From positions 1 through 64,000 of the forward strand of contig JABXNX010000098.1 in assembly GCA_014843695.1 (NCBI GenBank): a DNA stretch of 64,000 bases, given 5' to 3'. A model generated the notes under the pieces. It was not told where the DNA came from and did no database searches. It worked only from the letters and a program-made list of their open reading frames with translations. Each line of letters opens with the position of its first letter. The first letter of the stretch is position 1. The stretch comes from Archivesica marissinica. Lineage: Eukaryota; Mollusca; Bivalvia; Venerida; Vesicomyidae. The position numbers and the translations under genes are program-made. Below are positions 1-10,682 of this stretch, piece by piece.

Positions 1-110
1 AAGTCCACATTGCCTCTTATCTCTCCTTCGTGGCGATGAATTCCATCAGGAATGAGGTCTCGAGAGTGATTAATATAAGTTGAAAGAATGTTTCATATCG
101 TGTTCGCCGT
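1..110 (+). repeat. SINE 3' fragment (family C)
   Basis: The segment matches the 3' part of the complete element at 38701-38934, including the shared run GGAATGAGGTCTCGAGAGTG. The tRNA-like head lies left of the window edge. Confidence 0.7.
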
Positions 111-460
111 TACCGTGTGCTAAGAAATTCAACAGACAGTATTTAAACGCTGTAAAATATTGACACAATTGCCTCCATATTTATTTATGTGTTTTGTACT
201 TATGCATTGTGCATCATCCGACCGTGTGCGCAGCTTCCTGTGTTATGCTAAGAATCGTGAGGCACGCGGAAGGCGTGGCTTTTAAGCCGTATATACCATG
301 GCTAGCCCTGAGTTAGCAAGGTATATTTACGGTCCGGTTATCCAATCAAAATACAGGAAACTGCCTTGAAGCGTAATAAACACATATTTATATATATAAT
401 GTTACTGTTGAATATGTATATTAAGCTTACATATTATATATATATACAACGGGTGTGTAA
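111..460. other. Unannotated AT-rich stretch
   Basis: I see no coding signal or repeat structure here beyond a short TATATATA run near 430. Confidence 0.5.
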
Positions 461-1372
461 CGATTCTGTCTGTCTCTGCTCTGCCCTCCTCTCTCATTCT
501 CTCCCCTCGTCTATCATCTCCTCTCTCCATATCTCTCATTCTCTCATTCTCTTCTTCTCTCCCCTTGTCTCTCATCTCCTCTCTCCATATCTCTCTTCGC
601 TCTTCTCTCATTCTCTATTCTTCTCTCCCCTCGTATCTCCTCTCTCCATATCTCTCCGCTTCTTCTCTTCCCATCCCTCTCCTCTCTATCTCTCACTCGC
701 TCTCTCTCTATCTCTCACTCGCTCTCTCTCTCCCTCTCTCTCTCCCTCTCCTCTCACTCGCTCTCTCGATATATATCTCTCTTCTCTCATTCTCTTCTTC
801 TCTCCCCTCGTCTCTCATCTCCTCTCCATATATATATTCTCTCCTCTCTCTATCTCTCTCACTCGCTCTCTCGATATATATCTCTCTTCTCTCCTTCTTT
901 TCTTCTCTTATTCTCTTCTCTCCCTCGTCTCTCATCATATATACGCTGTCTCCATATTCTACCTCATTTATTTCTATCGTACTAATCGTCTCGATCGTTC
1001 CTTCTACTCCATCTCCAATCTTTATCTTCTTTCCGTTCTCTTTTTTCTCTCCCCTTTGATTCATCTCCTTCCCTCTTCATATCTCTCTTCTTAATTCTCT
1101 TTCTTCTTCTTCTCTACCCTTGTCTCTCATCTCCTCTTCCTCTCTCTCATTCTCTCTTCTATCATTCTTTCTCTCATTCTCTTCTTCTCTCCCCTCGTCT
1201 CTCATCTCCTCTCTCCATATCTCTCCTCGCTCTTCTCTCATTCTCTCTTCTTCTCTCCCCTCGTCTCTCCTCTCTCCATATCTCTCCGCTTCTTCTCTTC
1301 CCATCCCTCTCTCTATCTCTCACTCGCTCTCTCTCTATCTCTCCATATATATCTCTCTTCTCTTCTTTCTCT
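461..1372. repeat. CT-rich low-complexity tract
   Basis: About 0.9 kb of almost pure pyrimidine on the + strand, built from TCTC, CCTC and CCATATCTCTC motifs with irregular spacing. Open frames across it are Ser/Leu-rich on + and Arg/Glu-rich on -, as expected from composition alone. It could adopt a purine/pyrimidine triplex structure. Confidence 0.9.
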
Positions 1373-1701
1373 CAATCTCTGATATATTTAATATTTTGTA
1401 TTATTGTATTATCTATATTGTAGCAGTATTTCAAGCACTGGTAGAACGTGCTAACCACTGGACCACTGACACGTCTAATAACGTATTACATGTTTCAGTC
1501 ACCTTGATAAGAGATACAAGAATATCAAAAGCAGTGCACAGGTTCAAGTTCCTTGGGCACAGGTTCGTTCACTTCTTACATATAGCAGTTGTGTATATAA
1601 CCGTATTAAGTGTGGGTTCCGATTTGACTTTTACAACTTAGCATCTATTTATTGCACAGCAGTAGTCAATTTTACCAAGCCAATTCAAATCATTAGATTG
1701 A

Positions 1702-1846
1702 CTACACGCATGTCTAACTACGTATATTCATTTAGAGCGAGCTCTACACGCATGTCTAACTACGTATATTCATTTAGAGCGAGCTCTACACGCATGTCTA
1801 ACTACGTATATTCATTTAGAGCGAGCTCTACATGCATGTCTACTTC
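1702..1846. repeat. 42-bp minisatellite, ~3.4 copies
   Basis: A 42-bp unit beginning CTACACGCATGTCTAACTAC is repeated head to tail with almost no divergence. The last copy is partial. Confidence 0.9.
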
Positions 1847-1849
1847 ATC

Positions 1850-2680
1850 TTAATACGTTGACATTTTGTTTTGTATCGGAAAGGTTGGCATATTAAAATA
1901 AATAACTCTTTTTTTTAAATTAACATTTGTCCATATTTGAATTCTTTCTGTAGAAATGTTTATCAATATGTTGGCCTTTTTCTTGCGAAACAGGTTAACT
2001 AACTAGAATTGGAATTAGTGTCTGGACTCTGGAGTAATATTTCCATTACTTATGCATAGCACTTGCAACTGTAGATAGAATTTTACATTATGTAAATATA
2101 TAATGATACCACAAAAACTAAACTATGTGAATGTGCATGGAATTGATTTCAATGTACACAGAAACAGGTCAAATTAATCTTATTCTTGGAAAATAATGAT
2201 ATATAACCTGTCCTACATTATGTAAGCATGTTGCTCAACATCCATATATCATGCATGCATTTCTATTCAGCGTACATTGAAACATTTCAAATTAATTCTG
2301 AAACCTTCTCCATTGAATTCAATCAGTTATTAACATGTACTCTATATGAAATATTTACTATATTTATTTGTTAATTCACTGTTCGTCTATATCATGAAGA
2401 TATTGTCCTCATGGGCTGTTTAGCTTAAAGAAATTGAAAAATAAAAACTTGTCAAACTTCATCTACATGTTTTGGTTTTGCTTTTATCAGACGTTGTCCA
2501 CCTATTGACTACAGTTCCATCTACAGCTTGCGTCCTCTCTTTAACACACATATACTTATTTTATCCCGAGTAAAATAATTCAAATGAACCGTGCCACGTT
2601 TTGTCTGTTAACTATATCTTTTGTTTGTTTGCATTTGGGAATAAAGTCGCAGACAGCTTATGTCATATGGTAACTATCCA
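1850..2680. other. Intergenic, nothing recognised
   Basis: AT-rich sequence without a long open frame, splice-bounded exon or clear repeat. Confidence 0.5.
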
Positions 2681-2684
2681 GCTG

Positions 2685-2885
2685 TTATTGGTCGAGACAA
2701 TACCCCGGGTGCAGTCTCTGAGCAGTATTTCAAGTACCGACGAGCCCCTGGGTTGAACCACCACCGACCTGCTATATGCCGGCTGGATAGGTTTTTAACA
2801 TGGAAGTATTCGACACCCCCGTGAGATTCGATCTTACAGCGATGAGGGACAATGTCATGAAGATCCCTCATCACAACTATGTCCA
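2685..2885 (-). repeat. Probable SINE-like dispersed repeat
   Basis: Read on the minus strand it holds GTAAGATCGAATCTCACG, resembling a tRNA B box, followed by a GC-richer body unlike its surroundings. The short open frame over it (2674-2886) looks like a by-product. No second copy is seen in the window, so the call is tentative. Confidence 0.35.
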
Positions 2886-3164
2886 TACTAATACTCTAAG
2901 TTGTTCAGCATAGGTAGTTGGAATATCTGATCTCGATTAAACTTGATTGTAAGTATATGTATAATATTCTAATAACATGGACCTCTTTCGCAAATTACTA
3001 AATGCTTCCTTCAATAGATGAATGCTGAAACTATCGTATTAGTTTATTAGATATAATGACAGAACAGCTCTTAGGTATTGTAGCATATTCAATTTGGTAA
3101 ACTTGTGTCATTGTTTAGTGCCGAACGTTTGATTGTCCAATCACAGCTAAGTTGTATATTTCAG

Positions 3165-3887
3165 ATTCATGATGATTCATCCAATCCGATGATCGGATTG
3201 AATCATGCACCGGAACTATCAGATACCAGCATATCAACATATGCAGTATGTACACTGGATGAGTTGGACAACGGCATACATGATAAAGAAAATAAAGACG
3301 CGGCTAAATTACAAGACACTAATGAAATACATTCATATCTCCACGCATGCGATGTCATAAATCAAAACGTTATAATGGAATCTCAGAAAATAGGTACTAA
3401 TCCAGTGACAGAAATGAGATTACGTAAAGATTATTATGTTAGTAATAACTGCAAGCAGAGCACACACGACATTATAAATAGTAGTTCAACAGATGATGAT
3501 TATTCCATGGAGGACGATCAATTCGGTAGTGTAGAACTGAAAGGGATTAGTATTGCTGAACTACAAGCATGTGCTAGTGAAACAGAATGTCCCCAATATA
3601 TTTCTAATGAAGATATTGGACTAAAAGACGAGGCAATTCCTAGCATGTATCCTTGCGCAGCTATATCCCCAATAGAAGCTCAGTGGAATAGTGAGGACGA
3701 TAGTGGGTTTAATCTTAAAGGTATGTTAGGAGATGGTGACCTTGGTGAAGTGGATAACGAGTCTAAGAACAAAGTTGCTGATTCAGCATCAGTAGAATTA
3801 GATTGTAGCATTACTAATATGAATAGTGTTCGGCCCGATACAACGATTGCCCAAAATATCAGTGGCTATTGTGTGAGTATCCAATGA
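3165..3887 (+). CDS. Unrecognised acidic, probably disordered protein, C-terminal exon
   Basis: An open frame of 240 codons follows a good 3' splice site (TTGTATATTTCAG ending at 3164) and ends with TGA at 3885-3887. The frame is also open upstream to 3105, but that part looks intronic. The peptide is rich in Asp, Glu, Ser and Asn, with no globular domain, no transmembrane segment and scattered tyrosines (for example YSMEDDQ, YISNEDIG). It ends in SGYCVSIQ. A GTGAGT donor overlaps the end (GT at 3873), so this may instead be an internal exon. It resembles the cytoplasmic tail of a receptor and converges on the receptor gene at 26-64 kb, but it has none of that gene's YxxQ motifs. I do not recognise the family. 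Other exons would lie left of the window. Confidence 0.55.
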   Translation: MHDDSSNPMIGLNHAPELSDTSISTYAVCTLDELDNGIHDKENKDAAKLQDTNEIHSYLHACDVINQNVIMESQKIGTNPVTEMRLRKDYYVSNNCKQSTHDIINSSSTDDDYSMEDDQFGSVELKGISIAELQACASETECPQYISNEDIGLKDEAIPSMYPCAAISPIEAQWNSEDDSGFNLKGMLGDGDLGEVDNESKNKVADSASVELDCSITNMNSVRPDTTIAQNISGYCVSIQ

Positions 3888-3975
3888 GTAAAGGACTATT
3901 GGTGTAGAACAAAGCATAGGACACGCGACAAATAATTACAATACTGTCCCTCAAAACATCCTGGCATTAGCTTTA

Positions 3976-4260
3976 ATGAATAGCAGGATTCAAATACACT
4001 GCGGGCAACATAACATAAAATACAAATCAACCCCACATAGTTTGTATTTAACCTTATTCACACGAGTCGTAACATTTTGGGGAGACACTGGAGATGACAA
4101 TGGTATTGACGGTGATATATTTTCTGTGGAGGATATTGTTTTGGACTGGACGAGTGACAGAGTGCATTGGTAGGTTCAAAAGCACATCATAACATGGGAC
4201 TGACAGCGACTTTGTTTCTATGGAGGGCATTTTAAAACCAATGCGTGAATGAGTCAGGAT
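3976..4260 (+). pseudogene. Possible coding remnant downstream of the 3165-3887 exon
   Basis: Two short peptides in different frames look related: GDIFSVEDIVLDW (about 4110-4150) and SDFVSMEGILKP (about 4204-4240). The shared (V/M)E(D/G)I(V/L) pattern suggests a duplicated acidic coding segment that has lost its frame. No convincing splice sites join them to the previous exon. Confidence 0.25.
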
Positions 4261-4388
4261 ATTGGTAGGTTAAATGGTCCACTAATACCACTTATTGCGC
4301 CGTTTTATGGGAATCTGTAAACACATTTACAAAAACATAAATAATGAATGGAAACTAAAATAAGGAAAACGAATACAAGCTTTGTGTG

Positions 4389-4830
4389 CTACCAGATATT
4401 CTATATCAGTGCAGAATACGACACTGGGCAAGAAAAGACACGATTGATGTAACTGATAACGTGAGCAAACTGATGAACATACCATACTGGCTGATCTCAC
4501 GGTTTGCATTTCGCGGTCGAGGCATATCTCGCAGCAGCCTATGATACATATATGTTCAGCGTATCGCACTCTCTTCCAGTGTGCGCACGTATCGTCTTAT
4601 CTTAATGACCTTGCTACCAGATAATCTATATCAGTGCAGAATACGACACTGGGCAAGACGAGATATGCTTGATGTAACTAATAACGTGAGCAAACTGATG
4701 CACAGGCCATACCGGCTGGTCTCACGGCGTGCATTTCGCGGTCGGATCATATCTCACAGCAACCTATGACACATCCCGGTGTGAGCACGCACCGTCGTAT
4801 CTTATTGACCGTGTGTCCCGAGTACGCATA
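4389..4830. repeat. ~223-bp tandem duplication with a third partial copy
   Basis: The segment starting GCTACCAGATA at 4389 recurs at 4612 with scattered substitutions. A degraded third piece follows (about 4775-4820). Both main copies contain AACGTGAGCAAACTGATG. Open frames across it are not conserved between copies. Confidence 0.7.
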
Positions 4831-5019
4831 GCCTTTATCCATCATTATCCAGCTTTCAAGAAGAACAACGTGTGCAGATCGGGAAGCGACCTGCAACGCG
4901 CTAATGTCTAAATGCATGGTCGGTTTCTATACTGCTGCGAGATGACCAACAGTGGCCATAAAAAGGACAGTTTCGAAAGAAGTACTCCAGAGCTTGTCAC
5001 CCTACGAAGAGAGATGGTG

Positions 5020-5095
5020 CCGCCTTCTCCTCCTCTCTTCCCCTCATCCTCCTCCTCCTCCTCCTCTCCATCCTCCTCCTCCTTCTGATTCACTC
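5020..5095. repeat. (TCC)n-rich microsatellite
   Basis: A run of CCT/TCC triplets with interruptions. On the minus strand it reads as a poly-Glu/Gly frame, which I do not consider a gene. Confidence 0.8.
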
Positions 5096-5496
5096 GCCCA
5101 TGTGCTTCGGCGGAGAAGAGTATAAACAAAACTGTTGGAAACGAAACGAAATAACTTTTCTTTATAGTCGCCTCCGCCGAGGCATTTGGGCGACTGGTTT
5201 CTCTAAGTAGTTTACGTTGTCATCTAAGTTGTTTATGTAGACAGGCATCTTCGGTCTTCTCAGAGTGACAAGTCCTGTACCATCTTTCGAAGGGGTCCCT
5301 TGTAGAAAACTGTTGGATTGGATTGAACTGACCATATATAGAAGATGACCTAAATTCATAGTATTAATGTATACCTTTTTACGGCATTAAGTATTGCAAA
5401 TGATGACACTTACTAATGAACTATCAGACAAGGTGTTGGATTGGACATTTTAACTACATGTGTATAATATTCAGACAGGTCTCTTCACGGGCATTA

Positions 5497-5700
5497 TACA
5501 AAATAAACTTTATTTATTTTACATTATACAAAATAAACTTTATTTATTTTACAACGATGTGAACAATTTTACAATTTATATTAATCACTCTCGTTGATGC
5601 AGATGAAAGAATATGTGTGGTCATTCGCATGGGGGAAACCGGAGTATCAGGCGAAAACCCACCTGTCCGGTCTGGCGACCACGCATTTATGTACTTTATA
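5497..5700 (-). repeat. tRNA-derived SINE (family B), 5'-truncated
   Basis: On the minus strand it matches the body and tail of the copies at 11450-11695 and 14079-14325: the GTGGGTTTTC segment, the TTAATATAA stretch and an A/T-rich tail ending in AAATAAATAAAG. The tRNA head is missing. The tail repeat is duplicated (5505-5550). Confidence 0.75.
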
Positions 5701-5726
5701 TAACGGGTCTGATACGAGGTGTAAAC

Positions 5727-5729
<3 letters not shown>

Positions 5730-5783
<54 letters not shown>
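5730..5783. repeat. (GAT)n microsatellite, ~18 units
   Basis: Uninterrupted GAT/ATG triplets. The minus-strand frame gives a His run, regarded as spurious. Confidence 0.98.
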
Positions 5784-5784
<1 letters not shown>

Positions 5785-5904
5785 GAGCTTATTTACTCTC
5801 GCCTCTGGCGAACCATGTGGGCGAGTGTAAAAATGGCTTATTGTGGGCATTACATACAATAAATCGTATGTATTCATGCATGCCATTTAATCCAAATGAG
5901 CTAA

Positions 5905-6175
5905 CGTATTACTGTGTGTGTGTGGTTTACGTTTATTTATCGTCGCTACCGGTTGCCCATATGAGCGACGCCTCCTGAAGATATTAAGTCATTTTAGATT
6001 TTGGAGGATAGTGCATGATACAGACAGAGACCCATTCCAGAGTATCTTCTGGTTCTTTTACGTGCACGGTGTAAAGCCCTGACACGAGACCTCGGTTTAA
6101 CGTCCCATCTGAAAGACTGTTAATTTTATTAGGGTCAGATGGGGATCGAACCTGCGACCTGTACGTGTATATAAA
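5905..6175 (-). repeat. tRNA-derived SINE (family A)
   Basis: The minus strand carries the family A signature: a B-box-like GGTTCGATCCCC, then AATTAACAGTCTTTCAGATG, a body with CTGTCTGTATCAT, and the 3' domain GCGTCGCTCATATGGGCAAC followed by AATAAACGTAAA and a (CA)n end. Other copies are at 9281, 12756, 19138, 21222, 35729, 47040 and 61592. The tRNA-like head is truncated here. Confidence 0.85.
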
Positions 6176-6364
6176 ATTTAACTTTATATACGATGGTATG
6201 CCTGATTGTTTATAGTTTATGCAAATGTACTTTAGCTCGATTGCGATACAAGTTATTACACCATTATATATTATCGCTCTCGATACCTCATTTATTATGG
6301 AATCCAAGAAGAGGATATGTGGAAATTAAGTGTCATGCCCAAGAACACAATCATAAAGGCTACA

Positions 6365-7305
6365 GCTGGACGCGTTCACAGACGCTTGGGGTCTGGACAA
6401 ATGTTTGCGGGTTCAAAACCACAGCACTAACAAACTTGTTTTGGTTTTTAAGAACACTATGATACACTATAGGCTTGACATTATACATAAACCATGTTTT
6501 ACACCATTCCAAGCAAGTTTTAAAATGACACCCCATCACTAACAAGGCTAGATACTGATATACTATATACTGAACTCCTTGATCGTGACGGGGTGTCATT
6601 TTTATACTTGCTTGGAATGGCGTAAACATGTTATGTATACACTGAACCGAATTTCTAAACGTCCACCTAATAAATTGTGAGTTTAGGGTAACGGGTCTGT
6701 GTATTAGTCCAAATATTGGTAGTCTATTGTTATCCACCATACTCTATCAATGTACACTAAGAAAGCACCAATTTATTGTCATGGCTGACCAAGCGGAACG
6801 GAAGGTTGGAATCCTAAGTTTTGGCATGAGGACCACGTGCACGGCATGGTGAATGCTCAATTTGATTGCAATTTATTCTATGTGCGACCCGTAACCGAAA
6901 AAACAGAAAATATGGCGAGAATGACCATTGAGGAACGCGGGCGAGCCGTCGGTATGCTTGATACAGGCACTTCTACCAGACAGGTATGTTCAGCGTTGTA
7001 ATTAAATTCGATATATCAAGTACATTTTGTAATGAATCATACAATGTCATATTTTAATATCATTCTAAATCATTTCCATCGTGTTTCCAGGTTGCACGAC
7101 TTTTCAACAGACGGCATTCTACTATGGTCTTTACTTGTTGATTTCTCCAACTGTTATACAACATCAGGTGGACGTTTAGAAATTCGGTTCAGTGTAGTAT
7201 CAAGCCTATAGTATATCATGGTGTACTTAAAAAAAGTTTTAGTTTTGTAGCTTTGAACCAGCAAGCAACAAGGATTTGTTCAGACCTCACGCGTCTGTGG
7301 ACCTC
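6365..7305. mobile_element. Tc1/mariner-like DNA transposon remnant
   Basis: The ends form long imperfect terminal inverted repeats. 6370-6480 (with GTTCACAGACGC and ATAGGCTTGA) is the reverse complement of about 7195-7300 (with TCAAGCCTATAGTA and GCGTCTGTGGAC). Internally, 6633-6670 pairs with 7170-7200 around CGAATTTCTAAACGTCC. A separate palindrome (6508-6630, arms around CCATTCCAAGCAAGT) is nested inside. A small transposase-like HTH coding piece lies between the arms. Confidence 0.6.
6912..7141 (+). pseudogene. Transposase HTH fragment (Tc1-like), possibly with an intron
   Basis: Frame 6912-6983 encodes MARMTIEERGRAVGML, then DTGTSTRQ. If the GTATGT..TTTCCAG segment at 6984-7090 is removed, the frame continues VARLFNRRHSTM and stops at 7139. 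The pattern (I/L)xxRGxxVGMLxxGxSxRxVAxxF is typical of the N-terminal DNA-binding domain of Tc1-like transposases. The DDE catalytic domain is absent, so this is a remnant. The intron may be genuine or an insertion. It sits between the inverted arms of the element at 6365-7305. Confidence 0.5.
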
Positions 7306-7451
7306 CATTGAAAAATATTTAAAACATCCACCCTTGACAAGCTATCTGTGGTGGATGTACCTCTCTTTCACAAAATGATTTTGATTCGTTATCCAGGCCA
7401 CTTTCTCAGTTCTGCCTCTCTACAATTGTAAATACAATGTATACGATTGCA

Positions 7452-7660
7452 ACAGGAACACCGAAGCTATGATCAAAAAACGTGTACTAAGACGAGTGGA
7501 CATTACTAGGATAAGGAGGAAGACCCCGCATGGAGAGAACCATCGACCTTGCGCAAGCCAGTTAGATAGCTTCCTCAGCGGGATTCGAACACATTGCGGT
7601 GATGGCAGTGATTTGAAGTCAACGACATTAACCACTCGGCCACAGAGACTCTCTGGTACA
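7452..7660 (-). repeat. tRNA-derived SINE with Ser/Leu-type tRNA head
   Basis: On the minus strand, CTCTGTGGCCGAGTGGTTAA matches a class II tRNA A-box region and GTGTTCGAATCCCGCTGAGG matches a B box. A body with GGGGTCTTCCTCC follows. The anticodon stem is poorly paired and there is a long 3' body, so it is a SINE rather than a working tRNA gene. Confidence 0.6.
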
Positions 7661-7737
7661 AACAAAATGATAAAATTATTACAGTACTTCCCGAATCATA
7701 TATTTGAAGGCCCGGCACCATGCTGATAGGCAAGCAG

Positions 7738-7866
7738 TAATCATTAGTTAACTAGATGACGGTTCACCAACCGGCCATATCAGAATGTACACCTGGCGAG
7801 GGTCGAACCCGAACCTTCGACCTCCCGCCGCTCCGTAGGCTATGTATGGCGGAATGTTATCAGTAT
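7738..7866 (-). repeat. SINE-like repeat with B box
   Basis: The minus strand contains GAAGGTTCGGGTTCGACCCT, a good B box, inside a GC-richer island. No recognisable A box, and no second copy in the window. Confidence 0.35.
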
Positions 7867-7988
7867 CCCTCCTGGTAAATATATATGTAAAAGGTACATA
7901 CCACCAAAACAGTCGTCTGTTTCTTGTCGTCCACGTGCTCTATATATAGGCTCCTATCATACACATCAATCATTCATTCAGAGACAAA

Positions 7989-8262
7989 GCTGGAAGCTTA
8001 CACCGGTGTCGCTGTAGGAGCTGGAATCTTACACCGGTGTCGCTGTAGGAGCTGGAATCTTACACCGGTGTCGCTGTAGGAGCTGGAATCTTACACCGGT
8101 GTCGCTGTAGGAGCTGGAATCTTACACCGGTGTCGCTGTAGGAGCTGGAATCTTACACCGGTGTCGCTGTTGGAGCTGGAATCTTACACCGGTGTCGCTG
8201 TAGGAGCTGGAATCTTACACCGGTGTCGCTGTAGGAGCTGGAATCTTACACTGGTGTCGCTT
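7989..8262. repeat. 31-bp minisatellite, ~9 copies
   Basis: A unit containing GGAATCTTACACCGGTGTCG is repeated nine times with almost no divergence. The core ACACCGGTGT is a perfect 10-bp palindrome in most copies. Confidence 0.95.
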
Positions 8263-8654
8263 ATGGTAATTACAATGTTCGGCTTTCTTGGCGTCAGATA
8301 AATGTTCATGATACATTAACCGTTTATATGTGTCCATTTAGTATTCATGTCATACGCTCCAACATTTTCAGTCACCAACATTGGCCATGAGCCTGTACCG
8401 AGTTCATTTGTGACACAAGTCACCGTTGTACCGTTTTGCACATCCGACACACTTCGTTGTCCTACTCACAGCACTCACGAATGTCCTCGACGATATGTAT
8501 GTTATAATTAAGTGTCTAGCCTAATGGCACGCACAAGCACTATCTCTGACTGTGTTCGAACTCACAATCGTTCGGATACTAGAGGGACACCGTATCTATT
8601 ACACAAAAGTGGAAAGTTAAGTAAGGCTGGAATCCAGAATTTCGGTATCCTTAG

Positions 8655-8775
8655 CTCCACGTGACAGTTGTCTTGAACTCCACGTGACAGTTGTCTTTAA
8701 GTCACGTTACAGTCGTCTTTAAATTCACGTGGCAGTTGTCTTGAACTCCACGTGACAGTTGTCTTTAACTCTCAC
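8655..8775. repeat. ~26-bp degenerate minisatellite, 5 copies
   Basis: Five imperfect copies of CCACGTGACAGTTGTCTT. Each has a CACGTG or near-CACGTG E-box-like core. Confidence 0.8.
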
Positions 8776-8877
8776 ATGACCATCACATGGTGTAGTGAGT
8801 TTTGTGTTTTTATAATGATAGCGTCTCGGAATCATTCGTTTTTCTAAAAGGAAAAGCAGATATTTATTTAATATGTA

Positions 8878-9040
8878 ATGAGCCTCGGTTGTCGAGTGGG
8901 CTAGTACGCCGTTGTTAGAACTCGCCTTTCATCGCTATCATCCGGGCTGTAGGTTCACTCCCTATCAGGGACAAGTGATAAAATGATGTGTGAGAAAGTT
9001 GTCAGTCGATTTCGGAAGTTTGAGAAACTGGTACTGGTTT
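8878..9040 (+). repeat. tRNA-like SINE
   Basis: GAGCCTCGGTTGTCGAGTGG resembles a tRNA 5' half with A box. GTAGGTTCACTCCC about 50 bp on resembles a B box. A non-tRNA body follows and runs into the next tandem duplication. Confidence 0.45.
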
Positions 9041-9053
9041 CTAACCAGGAAAT

Positions 9054-9221
9054 GCGGGTTGTATTCTCCACCACAACATACTGATTGCGTACGACAATGC
9101 TCCAGCGTGGGCCTCTGTGCAAATCAAAGGTGCACATGCGGGTTGTCTTCTCCACCACAACATACTGATTGCGTACGACAATGCTCCAGAGTTGGCCTCT
9201 GTACAAATCAAAGGTGCAAAT
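9054..9221. repeat. 84-bp tandem duplication
   Basis: Two copies of an 84-bp unit starting GCGGGTTGTNTTCTCCACCA, about 93% identical. The unit is a multiple of three, so frames stay open on both strands without being genes. Confidence 0.85.
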
Positions 9222-9280
9222 GAAACACTGAACAAATTTGAATCGAGAACACAAGTGAACACATTTGATACTATTTTCGC

Positions 9281-9568
9281 GTGTGTGTTTTACGTTTATT
9301 TATCGTCGCTACCGGTTGTCCATATGAGCGACGCCTCCTGAAGAGATTAGTCATTTTAGATTGTTGGAGGATAGTGCAATGATACAGACAGAGACCAATT
9401 CTAGAGTCTCATCTGGTTCTTTTACGTGCACGGTGTACAGCACCGACACGAGACCGGTTTAGCGTCCCATCTGGAAGACTATTAATTTTATTATGGTCAG
9501 ACGGGGGATCGATCCTGCGATCAATGGATTACCAGTCCAGCGTGTTAACACTGGACTACAGATCCGTC
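9281..9568 (-). repeat. tRNA-derived SINE (family A), near full length
   Basis: Minus-strand copy with tRNA-like head (9500-9568, GATCTGTAGTCCAGTGTTAA), body and the 3' domain ending at a GTGTGTG stretch. It abuts the next tRNA-like element at 9569 head to head. Confidence 0.85.
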
Positions 9569-9760
9569 TGGCGTCCGGGGTCCAGTGGGAGAGCGTCTGG
9601 TTTTGAATCGAATGACCCCGGGTTCGATCCTCGGTCAGACCAAGTATGTAGTGTGATTGGGCAAGATTGCTTAGTACTGGTTAACTGTTTTGGTCGGCTA
9701 CACCTGCCCAGGTCCCCGCAAGGGGTTTAGACATGAATGGAACATACATACATGCATACT
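9569..9760 (+). repeat. tRNA-derived SINE (family D)
   Basis: The tRNA-like head has an A box (GGTCCAGTGGGAGAGCGTCT) and a B box (GGGTTCGATCCTCGG), closing with complementary GTCTG/CAGAC. The body contains CTGCCCAGGTCCCCGCAAGG. It is a retroposon rather than a tRNA gene: the anticodon arm is imperfect and the sequence continues as a body. Confidence 0.6.
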
Positions 9761-10682
9761 GTACGTTAAACTGCATTAGTTTAGTTTAATCATATTTTAT
9801 TGCTCGGTTCGTTGTACATCAATCAGGTTGGGCCACACGTTCTAGCAACATTAGTTACGGCCCTTCCCGACTACATTAGTCTGAACCCTTCCACAGTGGG
9901 TACTGTTTGTACTGTCGTTTGAGATTAATCCAAAGACTAATTGAGATTAATCCAAGGACTAATTAAATTTGTCCAAAATGACTAAATATAACAGTAAATT
10001 GCAAAATTGTACAGAGGAAGTTATTATAAAGATGACACGTTGCGATGGCAAAACGTAACTAACCTGAATGGTGTATATACATGTATATCCCTTGCCTGCC
10101 AATCTTTACCAGACAATAATGTCCAAATAGACGTTTCCGAAGTGAATGTTATGTTGTTTGTAAATGTATACGATACTGTAAATATGTAACCGGGGGTTTC
10201 TCAAAACACTGCAAACAGAAGATGTCTGTTTCATCGATTTATCTGAGATGTAGTATATGACATAATTAAAGGATCTATATTTGGGCAAATTGTGTCTGCT
10301 ACCAAAACACATTTATCTGGGAATGACAATTCAACACTGCCGATGTTTGTTAGCAGATTGTAATTGTTGTGCGTCATTTAAATGACCCATAAATTCAGAT
10401 TCTATGAAGCCAAAAATGCCCTCGTTGTCGACAAAAACCTGCATGATCTGGGTCCCGTAATAGGGCATGAACTCCATCAGCTTCCGGCTCTAGCCCATGC
10501 TCAATTCAAAAATCGTCTGTTTACAGTGTTTTGAGAACACCCCTATGATTTGATCGAACTACGTGTATAGTTACATTCACGTCGTAACGCACGTGCAACA
10601 CTGTATTACACAAGGTTCCCATGAATTGTATATCTAGTTATGGTTGAATGATTAACAATAATTACTATAAAATATCGGAAGA
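9761..10682. other. Intergenic, no gene recognised
   Basis: Contains a doubled TTGAGATTAATCCAA(A/G)GACTAA motif at 9920-9965. No coding signal that I can support. Confidence 0.5.

Noticed and set aside
366..1641. Ser/Leu-rich and Arg/Glu-rich frames in the CT tract
   Set aside because: Low-complexity composition on both strands with no splice sites or conserved motif.
4908..5129. Minus-strand 73-residue frame with Glu-rich stretch
   Set aside because: Mostly a (TCC)n repeat. No neighbouring exon or signal peptide supports it.
5647..5886. Frame with a poly-His run
   Set aside because: The run is a (GAT)n microsatellite and the rest overlaps a SINE fragment.
7560..7655. Functional tRNA genes (also at 9569, 12756, 14079, 21222, 61592)
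   Set aside because: Heads have imperfect anticodon or acceptor stems and each continues into a SINE body shared between copies.
9117..9341. Small frames over the 84-bp duplication
   Set aside because: Open on both strands because the repeat unit is a multiple of three. They overlap a SINE end.
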